This document shows, piece after piece, positions 1-8,928 of a DNA stretch of 63,505 bases (positions are counted from its first letter, which is position 1; the number at the start of each line of letters is the position of its first letter). The DNA lies in NCBI RefSeq assembly GCF_002834235.1, contig NZ_NNBY01000049.1, forward strand, positions 1 to 63,505, written 5' to 3'. The translations under genes were made by a program, and so were the position numbers. The stretch is from Ruminococcus bromii (lineage in GTDB: Bacteria > Bacillota > Clostridia > Oscillospirales > Acutalibacteraceae). The notes under the pieces were generated by a model. It was not told the origin of the DNA and did not search any database. It worked only from the letters and a program-made list of their open reading frames with translations.

Positions 1-1033
1 TTGGATGTTAGATTACTTCTATAAATTTGCAACGGGAACATTTAAAAGCGGAATGAACTCAGAACAGGTTTCGGGAGTGTTTAACGACCTTATGGCATCG
101 CCTGTTGAGATGATTATATGGCTTGCGATAATCGTTGTATTTGGATTTTTTGTATGCAGTCGAGGACTTCAAAAAGGCATTGAAAAGGTCAGCAAGGTTA
201 TGATGGTTGCGTTGCTTGCGCTGATTGTCATTCTTGCAATCAACAGTATGATGCTTTCAAATGCGGGAGAAGGCCTGAGCTTTTATCTTGTTCCCGATTT
301 TGGAAAGGTTAAAGATGTAGGACTCGGCAAGGTAATCACTTCTGCAATGAGTCAGGCATTCTTCACACTCGGACTCGGAATCGCATCAATGGAAATTTTC
401 GGCAGTTATATGAACAAAGACCGCACGCTTTACGGTGAGGCTGTTCAGATTTGTGCATTGGACACTTTTGTTGCAATTGTTGCCGGACTTATCATCTTCC
501 CTGCTTGCTTTTCATTTGGCGTTCAGCCCGACCAAGGACCTGCCCTTATTTTTGTAACGCTTCCGAATGTTTTCGTAAATATGACGGGCGGTCGGATTTG
601 GGGTACGCTTTTCTTTCTGTTTATGACATTTGCAAGCTTTTCAACGGTTATTGCCGTGTTTGAAAACCTTGTTGCTTTTCTTACCGACACATTCGGCATG
701 AGCAGAACAAAGGCATCAATCATCAACGGAATTATTATGTTCTTTGCGTGTCTGCCGTGTATTTTCGGATTCAACATTTGGAGCGACTTCAACATTCTCG
801 GCAAGGGTGTGCTTGACCTTGAGGACTTCGTTGTCAGCAACCTTCTTCTTCCGATCGGCGCAATGGTTTACCTCCTGTTCTGCACAACAAAATTCGGCTG
901 GGGCTTTGACAATTACTTTGAAGAATGTAACACGGGTAAAGGTCTTAAACTTTCAAGAGTGCTGAAGCCGTACCTTAAATACGCACTCCCCGTGCTGATT
1001 GTTATTGTGTTCGTTCAAGGCTTTATCGGGTAG
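1..1033 (+). CDS. Sodium:neurotransmitter symporter family transporter, 3' part
   Basis: Partial gene: the frame is open to the window edge, and the first ATG (position 5) is internal (preceded in frame by TGG), so roughly the first 100 residues are missing compared with a usual length of about 440-450. The visible 342 residues contain about eight hydrophobic segments and family-typical stretches such as GLGIASMEIFGSYM and the NIWSDFNILGKG region. NSS (SNF) proteins couple sodium import to uptake of amino acids or similar small solutes at the cytoplasmic membrane. The substrate cannot be read from sequence. A strong hairpin terminator follows at 1111-1146, so it ends its transcript. Confidence 0.85.
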   Translation, partial: WMLDYFYKFATGTFKSGMNSEQVSGVFNDLMASPVEMIIWLAIIVVFGFFVCSRGLQKGIEKVSKVMMVALLALIVILAINSMMLSNAGEGLSFYLVPDFGKVKDVGLGKVITSAMSQAFFTLGLGIASMEIFGSYMNKDRTLYGEAVQICALDTFVAIVAGLIIFPACFSFGVQPDQGPALIFVTLPNVFVNMTGGRIWGTLFFLFMTFASFSTVIAVFENLVAFLTDTFGMSRTKASIINGIIMFFACLPCIFGFNIWSDFNILGKGVLDLEDFVVSNLLLPIGAMVYLLFCTTKFGWGFDNYFEECNTGKGLKLSRVLKPYLKYALPVLIVIVFVQGFIG

Positions 1034-1110
1034 GATTAACAATCCCCTACGGCTCAAATTGTGCAAATTCGTACAATGTTACATTCCGATAAAATAACAT
1101 AACAAACAAA

Positions 1111-1147
1111 AACTGTACAACCATAATCGGCTGTACAGTTTTTTTAT
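1111..1147. terminator. Bidirectional terminator, symporter / flavodoxin
   Basis: Arms AACTGTACA (1111-1119) and TGTACAGTT (1132-1140) are followed by a T run on the plus strand. The minus strand also gives T-rich sequence, so it can stop both the symporter and the minus-strand flavodoxin cluster. Its stem core is almost the same as the hairpin at 2949-2980. Confidence 0.85.
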
Positions 1148-1177
1148 TTTTGCGGTAGAACCGCATTACAGAAAGGC

Positions 1178-1651
1178 TTATTTAATTAAATCAATCCATT
1201 TTTGAATTTCAGACTTTGATGTACGCAGAACCGATTCATCAAAACGGATATTCATTCCCTGCTTTACATCGGCTGTACCGCAGGCATTTGCAAAATCTTT
1301 GAATGTGTGACCAATCCAACCGCCGTTAGTTGCAAACGGATAAACCGTCTTGCCCGAAAGGTCATTTTCCTTGAGAAATGTGTGCATTGCGGGGGCAAAA
1401 GTGTACCACCAAACAGGTGTTCCGAGAATTACCTCGTCATACTTGCTAAGGTCAATATTAAGCGGTTTTATTTCGGGACAATATCCGCTATTCACTTCAT
1501 CCTGTCCTTGATTTACAACCGAGTTGTAGTCTCCGTCATACGGAACAACAGTTTCGATTCTTGCAATGTCAGCACCCGTGCTTTTCTGAATCATCTCGGC
1601 AATGCTTTTTGTGTTGCCACGATAGGAATAATAAACGATAACTTTTTTCAT
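1178..1651 (-). CDS. Flavodoxin family protein
   Basis: 157 residues. The N-terminus VIVYYSYRGNTKSIAEMI is the flavodoxin FMN phosphate-binding loop (S/T-x-T-x-N-T variant, here SYRGNTKSI). Later GTPVWWYTFAPAMHTFL and FATNGGWIGHT match the loops around the isoalloxazine ring. Such short flavodoxins carry electrons or act as NAD(P)H-dependent FMN reductases. It is the last gene of a minus-strand cluster flavodoxin-cupin-flavodoxin with gaps of about 20 bases, so the three are probably co-transcribed from the MerR-type promoter at 2697-2727. Physiological partner unknown. Confidence 0.85.
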   Translation of the reverse strand: MKKVIVYYSYRGNTKSIAEMIQKSTGADIARIETVVPYDGDYNSVVNQGQDEVNSGYCPEIKPLNIDLSKYDEVILGTPVWWYTFAPAMHTFLKENDLSGKTVYPFATNGGWIGHTFKDFANACGTADVKQGMNIRFDESVLRTSKSEIQKWIDLIK

Positions 1652-1671
1652 ATTCAGAAGCCGCCTTTCGA

Positions 1672-2106
1672 TTAACCGAGTTTATTATATTCTTCATCGG
1701 TTACGGGTTCACACCACTCGTTTGAACATTCTTCGCCCGGCATTTCAGTTGCGATGTGTGAGAACCAGCTGTCCTTTTTAGCACCGTGCCAATGTTTAAC
1801 CTCGGCCGGAATTACGATTACCTTACCCGGTGTAAGGCTTACAGGCTCTTTGCCTTCTTCCTGATACCAACCCTCACCTGCCGTGCAGATGAGGAGCTGA
1901 CCGCCGCCGCTCATTGCGTGGTGAATGTGCCAGTTGTTACGGCAACCAGGTTCAAATGTTACATTTAAAAGGTGAAGTCCGTCCTCGGGCTTTGTGAGTG
2001 GATTTAGGTATGACTCTCCGATAAAATATTTTGCATAAGCTGTATTGGGAGTGCCTGTGCCGAATACATTATGCTTTTCAAATTCATTCTTGTCTGCAAT
2101 TTTCAT
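1672..2106 (-). CDS. Cupin domain protein
   Basis: 144 residues forming one cupin barrel. Motif 1 is seen as NNWHIHHAMSGGGQLLICTAGEG (residues about 57-79), with His residues placed as metal ligands, and motif 2 as PGKVIVIPAEVKHWHGA. Proteins of this type in Clostridia are often annotated as carboxymuconolactone-decarboxylase-associated cupins; function is not established. It lies between two flavodoxins on the same strand, 20 bases from each, so an oxidative or electrophile-stress role is an inference from context only. Confidence 0.8.
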   Translation of the reverse strand: MKIADKNEFEKHNVFGTGTPNTAYAKYFIGESYLNPLTKPEDGLHLLNVTFEPGCRNNWHIHHAMSGGGQLLICTAGEGWYQEEGKEPVSLTPGKVIVIPAEVKHWHGAKKDSWFSHIATEMPGEECSNEWCEPVTDEEYNKLG

Positions 2107-2126
2107 AATATTATCTTCTTGTGTAA

Positions 2127-2633
2127 TTAAATTTTTTTAATCCAATCATTAACAATGCCTTCTGCCTTGTCGGCATCACTTCCGAACACGGGAAGTCCGT
2201 TTGTTACGGTTGCACCTTTGGCAGTATTTTTAATATCATTGACTGAGTTTGAAAGTCCGCTTCCCTCGTGAGTGCAGAACGGATGAATTGTTTTGCCCGT
2301 AAAATCAAATGCTTCAAGGAAAGTATAAACCGCCATAGGCATTGTTCCGCAGTAGTTTGGATAGCCGAGATAAATTTCATCGTAATCGTCAAGATTCGGC
2401 AATGAAACAAGTTCGGGTCTTGCCTTTGATTTAAGGTCTTTAACCGACTGAGCAACACATTCCTTGTAGTTTGCGGAATACGGAACTTTCTGCTCAATTT
2501 TAAACATATCGGTTCCTGTGAGGTCTGAAATCATTTTTGCAACCTTTTCGGTGTTGCCGACTTTTACATAGCGGTACTGACCGCCGAAATAATTTTCATC
2601 TGCTCGTGAATAAAATGCAATTAACTTTGCCAT
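2127..2633 (-). CDS. Flavodoxin-like protein
   Basis: 168 residues. The FMN-binding N-terminus IAFYSRADENYFGGQYRYVKVGNTEKVAKMI carries an insertion before the GNTEKVA loop. EIYLGYPNYCGTMPMAVYTFLE and FCTHEGSGLSNS form the 50s and 90s loops. The long form with the inserted YFGGQ segment is typical of a flavodoxin subgroup in Firmicutes next to cupins and NADH-dependent reductases. It is the first gene of the three-gene cluster; its start ATG at 2633 follows an AAAGGAG site. Confidence 0.85.
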   Translation of the reverse strand: MAKLIAFYSRADENYFGGQYRYVKVGNTEKVAKMISDLTGTDMFKIEQKVPYSANYKECVAQSVKDLKSKARPELVSLPNLDDYDEIYLGYPNYCGTMPMAVYTFLEAFDFTGKTIHPFCTHEGSGLSNSVNDIKNTAKGATVTNGLPVFGSDADKAEGIVNDWIKKI

Positions 2634-2696
2634 TGTAAATCTCCTTTGTTTCAGAATTTTTACTATTTTTCAGTTTGTTTTTTACTTTACAGGAAT

Positions 2697-2727
2697 ATAT
2701 TACACCCTGAAGTTGACTTTAAGTCAA
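2697..2727 (-). promoter_or_regulatory. MerR-type promoter/operator of the flavodoxin cluster
   Basis: On the minus strand, TTGACT (2727-2722) is followed by -10-like TGTAAT with a 17-base spacer or TAATAT with a 19-base spacer. The stretch around and after the -35 holds the dyad TTGACTTAAAGTCAA continuing into CTTCAGG. A dyad beside the -35 with an over-long spacer is the layout of MerR-family regulated promoters. No merR gene is in the window, so the regulator would act in trans. Confidence 0.6.
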
Positions 2728-2941
2728 GAGGCATTTTTGATTTTTTCGTATAATTTTTAATTAACTGCATAGGTTGCTTTCCGTACAACACTCTTAGCTT
2801 AAATATTCTGCTGTTACTTGTGGGCATCCGATGAACTCCTCTATTTAAAATTGCAAAAGCAATCGCTATACCTACGCTCGGGCATAGTATGTTTTGGATA
2901 TTGCAAACTATCTGCACGAACGGAAAGCGACGGTACATCGC

Positions 2942-2980
2942 AAAAAAAATACTGTACAACCGAAAAAGGCTGTACAGTAT
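2942..2980 (-). terminator. nrdR terminator
   Basis: Arms ATACTGTACA (2949-2958) and TGTACAGTAT (2971-2980). Read on the minus strand the hairpin is followed by a run of eight T, ending the nrdR transcript. Confidence 0.85.
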
Positions 2981-3002
2981 CGGAATTATTCTTTATAAGA
3001 AA

Positions 3003-3461
3003 CTATTTCTTTTCAGTAAGAAGCTTATTGAGTTCGTCCATAAAGGTGTTAATATCCTTGAACTGGCGATAAACTGACGCAAAACGGACATATGAAACCT
3101 CGTCAATATTCTTAAGCTGATCCATTGCAAGCTCACCGATTTGCTTTGAAGTGATTTCACGGTCAAGGCTTGACTGAAGCTGAGCTTCAATATCATTGAC
3201 CATATTTTCAATCTGTTCAATTGAAACGGGACGCTTCTCACAGGCACGGAGAATTCCGCCTGTAAGCTTGTTGCGGTCAAAAACCTCACGGGATTTGTCG
3301 CGCTTAACAACAATTATCGGAACAGTTTCAATCACCTCATGTGTGGTAAAGCGTTTGCCGCATCTCAGGCACTCTCTTCTTCTGCGGATTCTTTCGCCGT
3401 CATCGGCAGAACGAGAGTCGATAACCTTGCTTTCTTCATAACTGCAATATGGACACTTCAT
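3003..3461 (-). CDS. nrdR: Transcriptional repressor NrdR
   Basis: 152 residues, the normal length. An N-terminal zinc ribbon has Cys3, Cys6, Cys31 and Cys34 (CPYC...CLRC) with the conserved SR and ERIRRRREC core. It is followed by an ATP-cone domain (about residues 49-139), including [16 protein letters not shown]. NrdR senses the ATP/dATP balance and represses ribonucleotide reductase operons by binding NrdR boxes. It stands in the minus-strand housekeeping run but has its own terminator. Confidence 0.97.
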   Translation of the reverse strand: MKCPYCSYEESKVIDSRSADDGERIRRRRECLRCGKRFTTHEVIETVPIIVVKRDKSREVFDRNKLTGGILRACEKRPVSIEQIENMVNDIEAQLQSSLDREITSKQIGELAMDQLKNIDEVSYVRFASVYRQFKDINTFMDELNKLLTEKK

Positions 3462-3560
3462 ATGAAAACCTCCGAATAATTATTCCCTAAAATAATTATA
3501 ACATACCGTTTCCAAATTTCAAGTATAGAAAATTTACAAATTAATTACACTTTTATTGCA

Positions 3561-4913
3561 TCAGAGATTGCGGTAATGCTTAACATTTCTCTTCTTTCTT
3601 TTACGCTTACCGTGAATTTTAGAAATAATAAGGTAAATGATGAGAACGAGAATGATAAGAGCGATAATCACGATAAACCAATAGGACTGAAAGACTGTGC
3701 CGATGATGTTGAACACATAGAGGATTCCGCTGCGTTCAATCTTTTCGCCTGCAACAACATTAACCTCGGCAAGCTTTTGCTTTTCGCTGTTTGCATCTGC
3801 TTTGTAATAGATTGTTGCCTTGCCGACTACCGAGCCTTTATCAAGCGGTGCGTCAACGCTTTCGGGAATATCCTGTTCAATAATTATATTCTCATCTGTA
3901 CAGTCTTTCGGAACAATTGCACTGAGGTCGGTTTCGGGATAAAGCAATGTACTGTTTTTGCCCCATGCAAGGTTAACCTTTACTTCGCAAAGCGGCTTTG
4001 ACGAGGTGGCAACAGTGTTCATTTCAAGACTTGTCAACGCCCAGCGGAAAAGGTCTGCCGCATCGGTCATTGTTGCGTAATCCTCGGTTACACCTTCCTC
4101 ATACGGTGCGTGAAGGAGAATTGCCATATATGAATAGCCGTCTGCCGACGCTGTCGTTACAAGACATCTTCCTGCCTCGTTAGTCGTACCCGTTTTGATG
4201 CCCTTTGCGTACATATAGTAATACTCACCGCCACGGTTGGCGTCAATGAGGTAGTTGGTTGTTACAAGGGCTGTATCGTCACCGTCACAAGTGTATGTAC
4301 AGGTATTTGTGATTTCTTCAAAGCGAGGAAGAGTGAGCGCATAGGTTGTGATTTTGTACATATCACGGGCGGTTGTGTAGTGGTCGGGATCGTGAAGTCC
4401 GTCAGGATTTGCAAAATGAGTGTTTTCACAACCAAGCTCCTTTGCTTTTTCATTCATCAGCTTGACAAAGTTATCAACATTGCCTTCACCGATATAATCG
4501 GCAAGAACCATTGCGGCATCATTACCCGAGGGAACCATCATGCTGTAAAGCAGATCGATTGCAGTCATACTCTTGCCGACATGATTTTCAACATTCGCAA
4601 GGGAACTGCCTGTGTTTTTGAGAACATCAAGGACCGACTGCTTAATCGGAATTTTTGTATTATCAAGATCGGCTATGTTTTCAACCGCAATTATGTAGGT
4701 CATAATCTTTGTTGTTGACGCAGGGTAACGCTTTGAGTCGGCGTCTTTTTCATACACGGTCTGACCTGAATCCATATTTACAAGAAGGATTGAGTCCGAC
4801 TCGGTTTTTACATCATTAGGATAGGACGCAGCACCTGCCGATGTGAAAGCGGAACAGATAATGATGCAAAGCATACAGAGAAGTGAAAGTGTTTTGGTTA
4901 TGGTTTTTCTCAT
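3561..4913 (-). CDS. dacF: D-alanyl-D-alanine carboxypeptidase (DacF/PBP5 type)
   Basis: 450 residues. A signal peptide spans about residues 1-29 (ending SAGAAS). The penicillin-binding triad is complete: SxxK as Ser66-Thr-Thr-Lys69, SGN at 129-131 and KTG at 240-242. A C-terminal PBP5-associated beta domain is followed by a membrane segment near residues 405-430 and a basic tail. It removes the terminal D-alanine from peptidoglycan stem peptides outside the membrane. The C-terminal anchor is a real transmembrane helix instead of the amphipathic helix of PBP5. It lies 27 bases downstream of recG. Exact paralogue (DacA, DacB or DacF) is uncertain. Confidence 0.92.
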   Translation of the reverse strand: MRKTITKTLSLLCMLCIIICSAFTSAGAASYPNDVKTESDSILLVNMDSGQTVYEKDADSKRYPASTTKIMTYIIAVENIADLDNTKIPIKQSVLDVLKNTGSSLANVENHVGKSMTAIDLLYSMMVPSGNDAAMVLADYIGEGNVDNFVKLMNEKAKELGCENTHFANPDGLHDPDHYTTARDMYKITTYALTLPRFEEITNTCTYTCDGDDTALVTTNYLIDANRGGEYYYMYAKGIKTGTTNEAGRCLVTTASADGYSYMAILLHAPYEEGVTEDYATMTDAADLFRWALTSLEMNTVATSSKPLCEVKVNLAWGKNSTLLYPETDLSAIVPKDCTDENIIIEQDIPESVDAPLDKGSVVGKATIYYKADANSEKQKLAEVNVVAGEKIERSGILYVFNIIGTVFQSYWFIVIIALIILVLIIYLIISKIHGKRKRKKRNVKHYRNL

Positions 4914-4940
4914 TTACTTAATTCTCCCATTTATAGTTTT

Positions 4941-6986
4941 TCAGTTTAAAGCATTTTGTCCGCCACGCTCAAACAGGCGGTCTACCTCTGCTTTTAACAG
5001 TCGTATTTCATCGTTTCGGATATCGCCGTAACGGTCCATTATGCAGTCTGCAATTTTTTGAGAAAGTTCAAGGCTTTTTGTGTCGGCAAAATCGGCAATT
5101 GACATCTGCGGAAGTCCATGCTGTCTGTGACCGAAAAAGTCGCCGGGTCCTCTCATTTTCAAATCTTCATCGGCAATGACAAAACCGTTGTTCGTTGAAC
5201 ACATGACCTCAAGTCGTTCTCTTGTTGTCTTACTGCCCTTGTCGCTGATGAGAATACAATAGGACTGCGAACTGCCTCTGCCAACCCTTCCCCTCAGCTG
5301 ATGGAGCTGTGAAAGTCCGAATCTTTCGGCATTTTCAATCACAATAACCGTAGCATTCGGAACATCAACGCCGACTTCTATTACCGTTGTGGCAACAAGA
5401 ACGGAATACTCATTCTCGACAAACTTACGCATAACTTCGTCTTTTTCATCAGACTTCATCTGTCCGTGAACTATGCCGACTGCTATGTCAGGAAATTCCC
5501 GCAACATCAAATCTGCGGCATATTCTTCGGCTGACGCAACATCGTCAAGCTCGCCTTCTTCAACAAGGGGACAAACTATATACGCCTGTCTGCCGTGTTT
5601 TACTTCACTGCGGATAAAGTCATACACTCCGCCACGCATTGCAGAAGTTCGCAACACGGTTTTCACGGGTTTTCTTGACGGCGGAAGTTCGTCAATTATT
5701 GAAATGTCGAGGTCGCCGAAAATGATAAGTCCGAGTGTTCTCGGAATCGGAGTGGCACTCATAACAAGCAGATGCGGATTGTTGCCCTTGCCGAGAAGCT
5801 TTGCTCTTTGTGCAACTCCGAATCTGTGCTGTTCGTCGGTTACGGCAAGCGCAAGATTTTTAAACTCAGTTTTATCGGTAATGAGAGCGTGTGTTCCGAT
5901 TACCATATCAATCGAACCGTCTGCAAGTGATTTTCTGATTTGTTTTTTTTCGGATTCCCTTAGTGTGCCTGTCAGCAGACCAACCTTGATATCCGTATTT
6001 TCAAAAAGCTTTTGAAATGTTTTGTAATGTTGTCGGGCAAGGATTTCAGTCGGCGCCATAAATGCGGTCTGAAATCCGTTTTTGGCAACCGTGTAGCAGA
6101 CCGAGGCTGCCACAGCCGTTTTGCCTGAACCTACATCGCCCTGAACAAGTCGGTTCAGCGGAGATGATTTGTTAATTATATCGTTTATGCAGTCCGACAC
6201 CGCCCGTTTTTGGGCATTTGTCATTGTGAACGGCAAAAGCGATTCAAATTCTTTTGAATAATCCTTTGTGATTTCAAGAGAGGTTACTCCCCTGCTGTGG
6301 TCACGCAGATTTCTCATTCCGAGGTTCAGCACAACAAGCTCTTCGGTAACAAGCCTTTTTCGGGCTGCTTCAAGCTGTTGGCGGTTCTTCGGAAAGTGAA
6401 TGTCAAACAACGCCTGTCTGAGTGAGCAAAGGTCAAATCTTTCTCTTATGACATCGGGCAAAGGATCCTTAATTTTTGACGGCAGCATTGAAAGTGCCTG
6501 TCGTACGGCTGATTCAACCGATTTACTCGGAAGTCCTGCCGTTTGTCTGTAAATCGGACGGATTTGTGTTCCCTTGACAGCAGGAGCAAAAGTCGGAGAT
6601 ACAATCTGCATTCCGTAGCTGTCGGATGAGATTTTTCCGTAAAAGAAATATTCTCCGCCCTGTCTGAGCATTGAGCTGATGTATTTATTGTTAAAAAACA
6701 CAAGCTGAATTGAACCCGTTTCATCATAGACTGCGGTTTTGGAAATAATTCTTCCGCCGCTTATGCGAGTATCGTTTACAGATGTTGCGACAACAGCCTT
6801 TATGCAAACGGTTTCACCGTATTCAAGCTCGTCAATATGCTTGATGTTGCTCCAATCCTCGTATGTGCGTGGATAGAAATTAATCAAATCTCCAACGCTT
6901 TTAATCCCGAGTCTTGCAAAAAGTGCGGCACGCTTTTCACCTATTCCGTTCAAATTTGTAACGGGAGTTTTATAAAGTGATGTCAT
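4941..6986 (-). CDS. recG: ATP-dependent DNA helicase RecG
   Basis: 681 residues, the expected size. It has an N-terminal wedge/OB domain, then two RecA-like helicase lobes: Walker A GDVGSGKTAVA near residue 287, a DEQHRFGV box (the DEQH form typical of RecG), the SATPIPRTL motif III, and motif VI QLRGRVGR. RecG remodels stalled forks and Holliday junctions. Start ATG at 6986 follows a GGAGGTG site. The order fakA then recG is that of many Firmicutes. Confidence 0.97.
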   Translation of the reverse strand: MTSLYKTPVTNLNGIGEKRAALFARLGIKSVGDLINFYPRTYEDWSNIKHIDELEYGETVCIKAVVATSVNDTRISGGRIISKTAVYDETGSIQLVFFNNKYISSMLRQGGEYFFYGKISSDSYGMQIVSPTFAPAVKGTQIRPIYRQTAGLPSKSVESAVRQALSMLPSKIKDPLPDVIRERFDLCSLRQALFDIHFPKNRQQLEAARKRLVTEELVVLNLGMRNLRDHSRGVTSLEITKDYSKEFESLLPFTMTNAQKRAVSDCINDIINKSSPLNRLVQGDVGSGKTAVAASVCYTVAKNGFQTAFMAPTEILARQHYKTFQKLFENTDIKVGLLTGTLRESEKKQIRKSLADGSIDMVIGTHALITDKTEFKNLALAVTDEQHRFGVAQRAKLLGKGNNPHLLVMSATPIPRTLGLIIFGDLDISIIDELPPSRKPVKTVLRTSAMRGGVYDFIRSEVKHGRQAYIVCPLVEEGELDDVASAEEYAADLMLREFPDIAVGIVHGQMKSDEKDEVMRKFVENEYSVLVATTVIEVGVDVPNATVIVIENAERFGLSQLHQLRGRVGRGSSQSYCILISDKGSKTTRERLEVMCSTNNGFVIADEDLKMRGPGDFFGHRQHGLPQMSIADFADTKSLELSQKIADCIMDRYGDIRNDEIRLLKAEVDRLFERGGQNALN

Positions 6987-7009
6987 ACCGCACCTCCGTT
7001 ATACAAAAC

Positions 7010-7038
7010 GGGAGCATAACCGTAAAAATTATGCTCCC
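7010..7038 (-). terminator. Hairpin between fakA and recG
   Basis: Arms GGGAGCATAA (7010-7019) and TTATGCTCCC (7029-7038), 10 bp. On the minus strand it is followed by GTTTTG, so it may be a weak or partial terminator that lowers recG expression relative to fakA. Confidence 0.55.
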
Positions 7039-7060
7039 TGAAAAAATCCGATTTAAATGC

Positions 7061-8707
7061 TTATTCTACGCTGAGAATAAAGTAGTAAACAGGCTGGTCG
7101 CCCTTTACAAGAGTAATATCGGTTCTTGAACCGAACTTTTCACGAAGCTCTCCGTATGCCTTTTCTGCCTCTTCCTCACTTACATCCTCACCGTAGATAA
7201 GAGTAATGAATGAAGTGTCACGGCTGACCATATCCTTTGCAAGCTTGACAAGAGCCTTAACTGTACTCTTTTCTGTGATTGTAAGCCTGCCGTTTTCAAG
7301 AGCGATAATGTCGCCCTCTTTGATTTTCTTACCGCCAAATTCACTGCTTCTTGCGGCAAAGGTTACAAGACCTGTGCCCACAGACGCAAGTGCGTCCGTC
7401 ATAAGCTGTGCGTTGCTTTCGGCAGAAATCTCGGGATCAAAGTTGAGCATTGCCGTCATACCCTGCGGAATTGTTCTTGTCGGAACAATGATGACATTTC
7501 TGTCTTTTACCATCGGGATTGTCTGCTCTGCGGCAAGAATGATGTTTTTATTATTTGGAAGAACGAGAACATTCTTGGCAGGAGTTGCCATAATTGCCTC
7601 ATAGATGTCGTCTGTACTCGGGTTCATACTCTGACCGCCCGAAACAACATTGTCACAACCGAGGTCTTTAAAGAGGTCTTTAAGACCGTTACCTGCGGCA
7701 ACTGCAACAAAGCCGAAATCGTTTTCTGGTTCTGCGGGAACAAACTTTTCCTTTTCAGCCTTTTTCTTTGTTGACTTGACATTCTTGTGCTGTTCCTTCA
7801 TATTCTCAACCTTAACCGTGAGAAGCTGACCGAACTCAAGTCCTTTTGAAAGAGCATTGCCCGGCTGTTCCGTATGAACATGAACCTTGATAATCTCATC
7901 ATCATTTACAACAACTACGCAATCACCGATTGATTCAAGATAACTGCGAAGCTCGCCGATTTCGGTTTCAATCTCGGCATTTCTGCCAACGATGAACTCT
8001 GTGCAATATGTGAATCTGATGTCATCGTCAAATTCAGCGGCGGCACTTTCAAATGTGCTGACGGTTGCAGGAGCTGTGTCATCGTCAGCTTCAATCATAA
8101 TGCCGTTCTTAATTACAGAGAGCATACCCTCAAAAATTACGCAAAGGCCCTTACCGCCTGCGTCAACAACGCCTGCCTTTTTAAGCACAGGCAAAAGCTG
8201 AGGAGTGATTGCGAGCGCCTCGTTAGCCTTGTCAACGATTGTCTGCCATACAGACACAACATCTCTGTCATACTTAGCGGCTTCGATACCTGCCTCGTAA
8301 GCCATTCTTGCAACCGTGAGAATTGTTCCCTCTGTCGGTTTCATAACAGCCTTGTAAGCGGCGTCAACACCGATTCCGAGTGCTGCGGCAAGATTTTTGC
8401 CGTCAACTTCTTCAATGTCTTTAAGTCCCTGGGCAAAGCCACGGAAGATTAGTGAAGTGATAACACCCGAATTGCCTCTTGCTCCACGGAGCATTGCAGA
8501 GGCTGTGATACCTGCGGCATCACCTGCACAGGTACCGTCAAAATCTTCAAGCGCTGCAACAGCCGCATTGACTGTCATTGACATATTTGTACCTGTGTCT
8601 CCGTCGGGTACAGGGAAAATATTAAGATCATTTATACTGTTTTTTTGGTTTGAAATATTATTCGCACCGGAAATAACAGCCTGTTTGAGAATTTGTCCGT
8701 TTATCAT
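7061..8707 (-). CDS. fakA: DAK2/DegV-type fatty acid kinase subunit (FakA/YloV)
   Basis: 548 residues. The N-terminal DhaL (DAK2) nucleotide-binding domain includes PVPDGDTGTN (residues 32-41), where the aspartates bind magnesium-ATP, and GARGNSGVI. A middle linker and a C-terminal DUF1949/DegV-like half follow. FakA phosphorylates exogenous fatty acids presented by FakB (DegV) partners; no fakB is in the window. The gene next to recG is in the expected yloV-recG arrangement. The acidic-basic linker (EKFVPAEPEND) separates the halves. Confidence 0.9.
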   Translation of the reverse strand: MINGQILKQAVISGANNISNQKNSINDLNIFPVPDGDTGTNMSMTVNAAVAALEDFDGTCAGDAAGITASAMLRGARGNSGVITSLIFRGFAQGLKDIEEVDGKNLAAALGIGVDAAYKAVMKPTEGTILTVARMAYEAGIEAAKYDRDVVSVWQTIVDKANEALAITPQLLPVLKKAGVVDAGGKGLCVIFEGMLSVIKNGIMIEADDDTAPATVSTFESAAAEFDDDIRFTYCTEFIVGRNAEIETEIGELRSYLESIGDCVVVVNDDEIIKVHVHTEQPGNALSKGLEFGQLLTVKVENMKEQHKNVKSTKKKAEKEKFVPAEPENDFGFVAVAAGNGLKDLFKDLGCDNVVSGGQSMNPSTDDIYEAIMATPAKNVLVLPNNKNIILAAEQTIPMVKDRNVIIVPTRTIPQGMTAMLNFDPEISAESNAQLMTDALASVGTGLVTFAARSSEFGGKKIKEGDIIALENGRLTITEKSTVKALVKLAKDMVSRDTSFITLIYGEDVSEEEAEKAYGELREKFGSRTDITLVKGDQPVYYFILSVE

Positions 8708-8928
8708 TTAGGCACATCCTTTTAATGTACATTTCTTAATCAACTGCATGAGCCGATTTTACACCGACAAACGCAGTTTTACAATAATTCACATTATAAC
8801 ATTATACATTATCAGCTTGTTTTTTGCAATAGTATAATACACTAATTATCTGCAAAAAAAGCCGACTTAATCGGGATTGTTTCATATTTTTTGACAATTG
8901 GAAACAATTTACTTTATGCTGATTTGTG

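Larger units (their letters stand above)
2634..3002. other. Intergenic region with no supported gene
   Basis: 369 bases between the flavodoxin start and the nrdR stop. It contains the flavodoxin promoter (2697-2727) and the nrdR terminator (2942-2980). The rest, including 2735-2940, shows no open frame with a ribosome site and no structure I could support. Confidence 0.6.
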
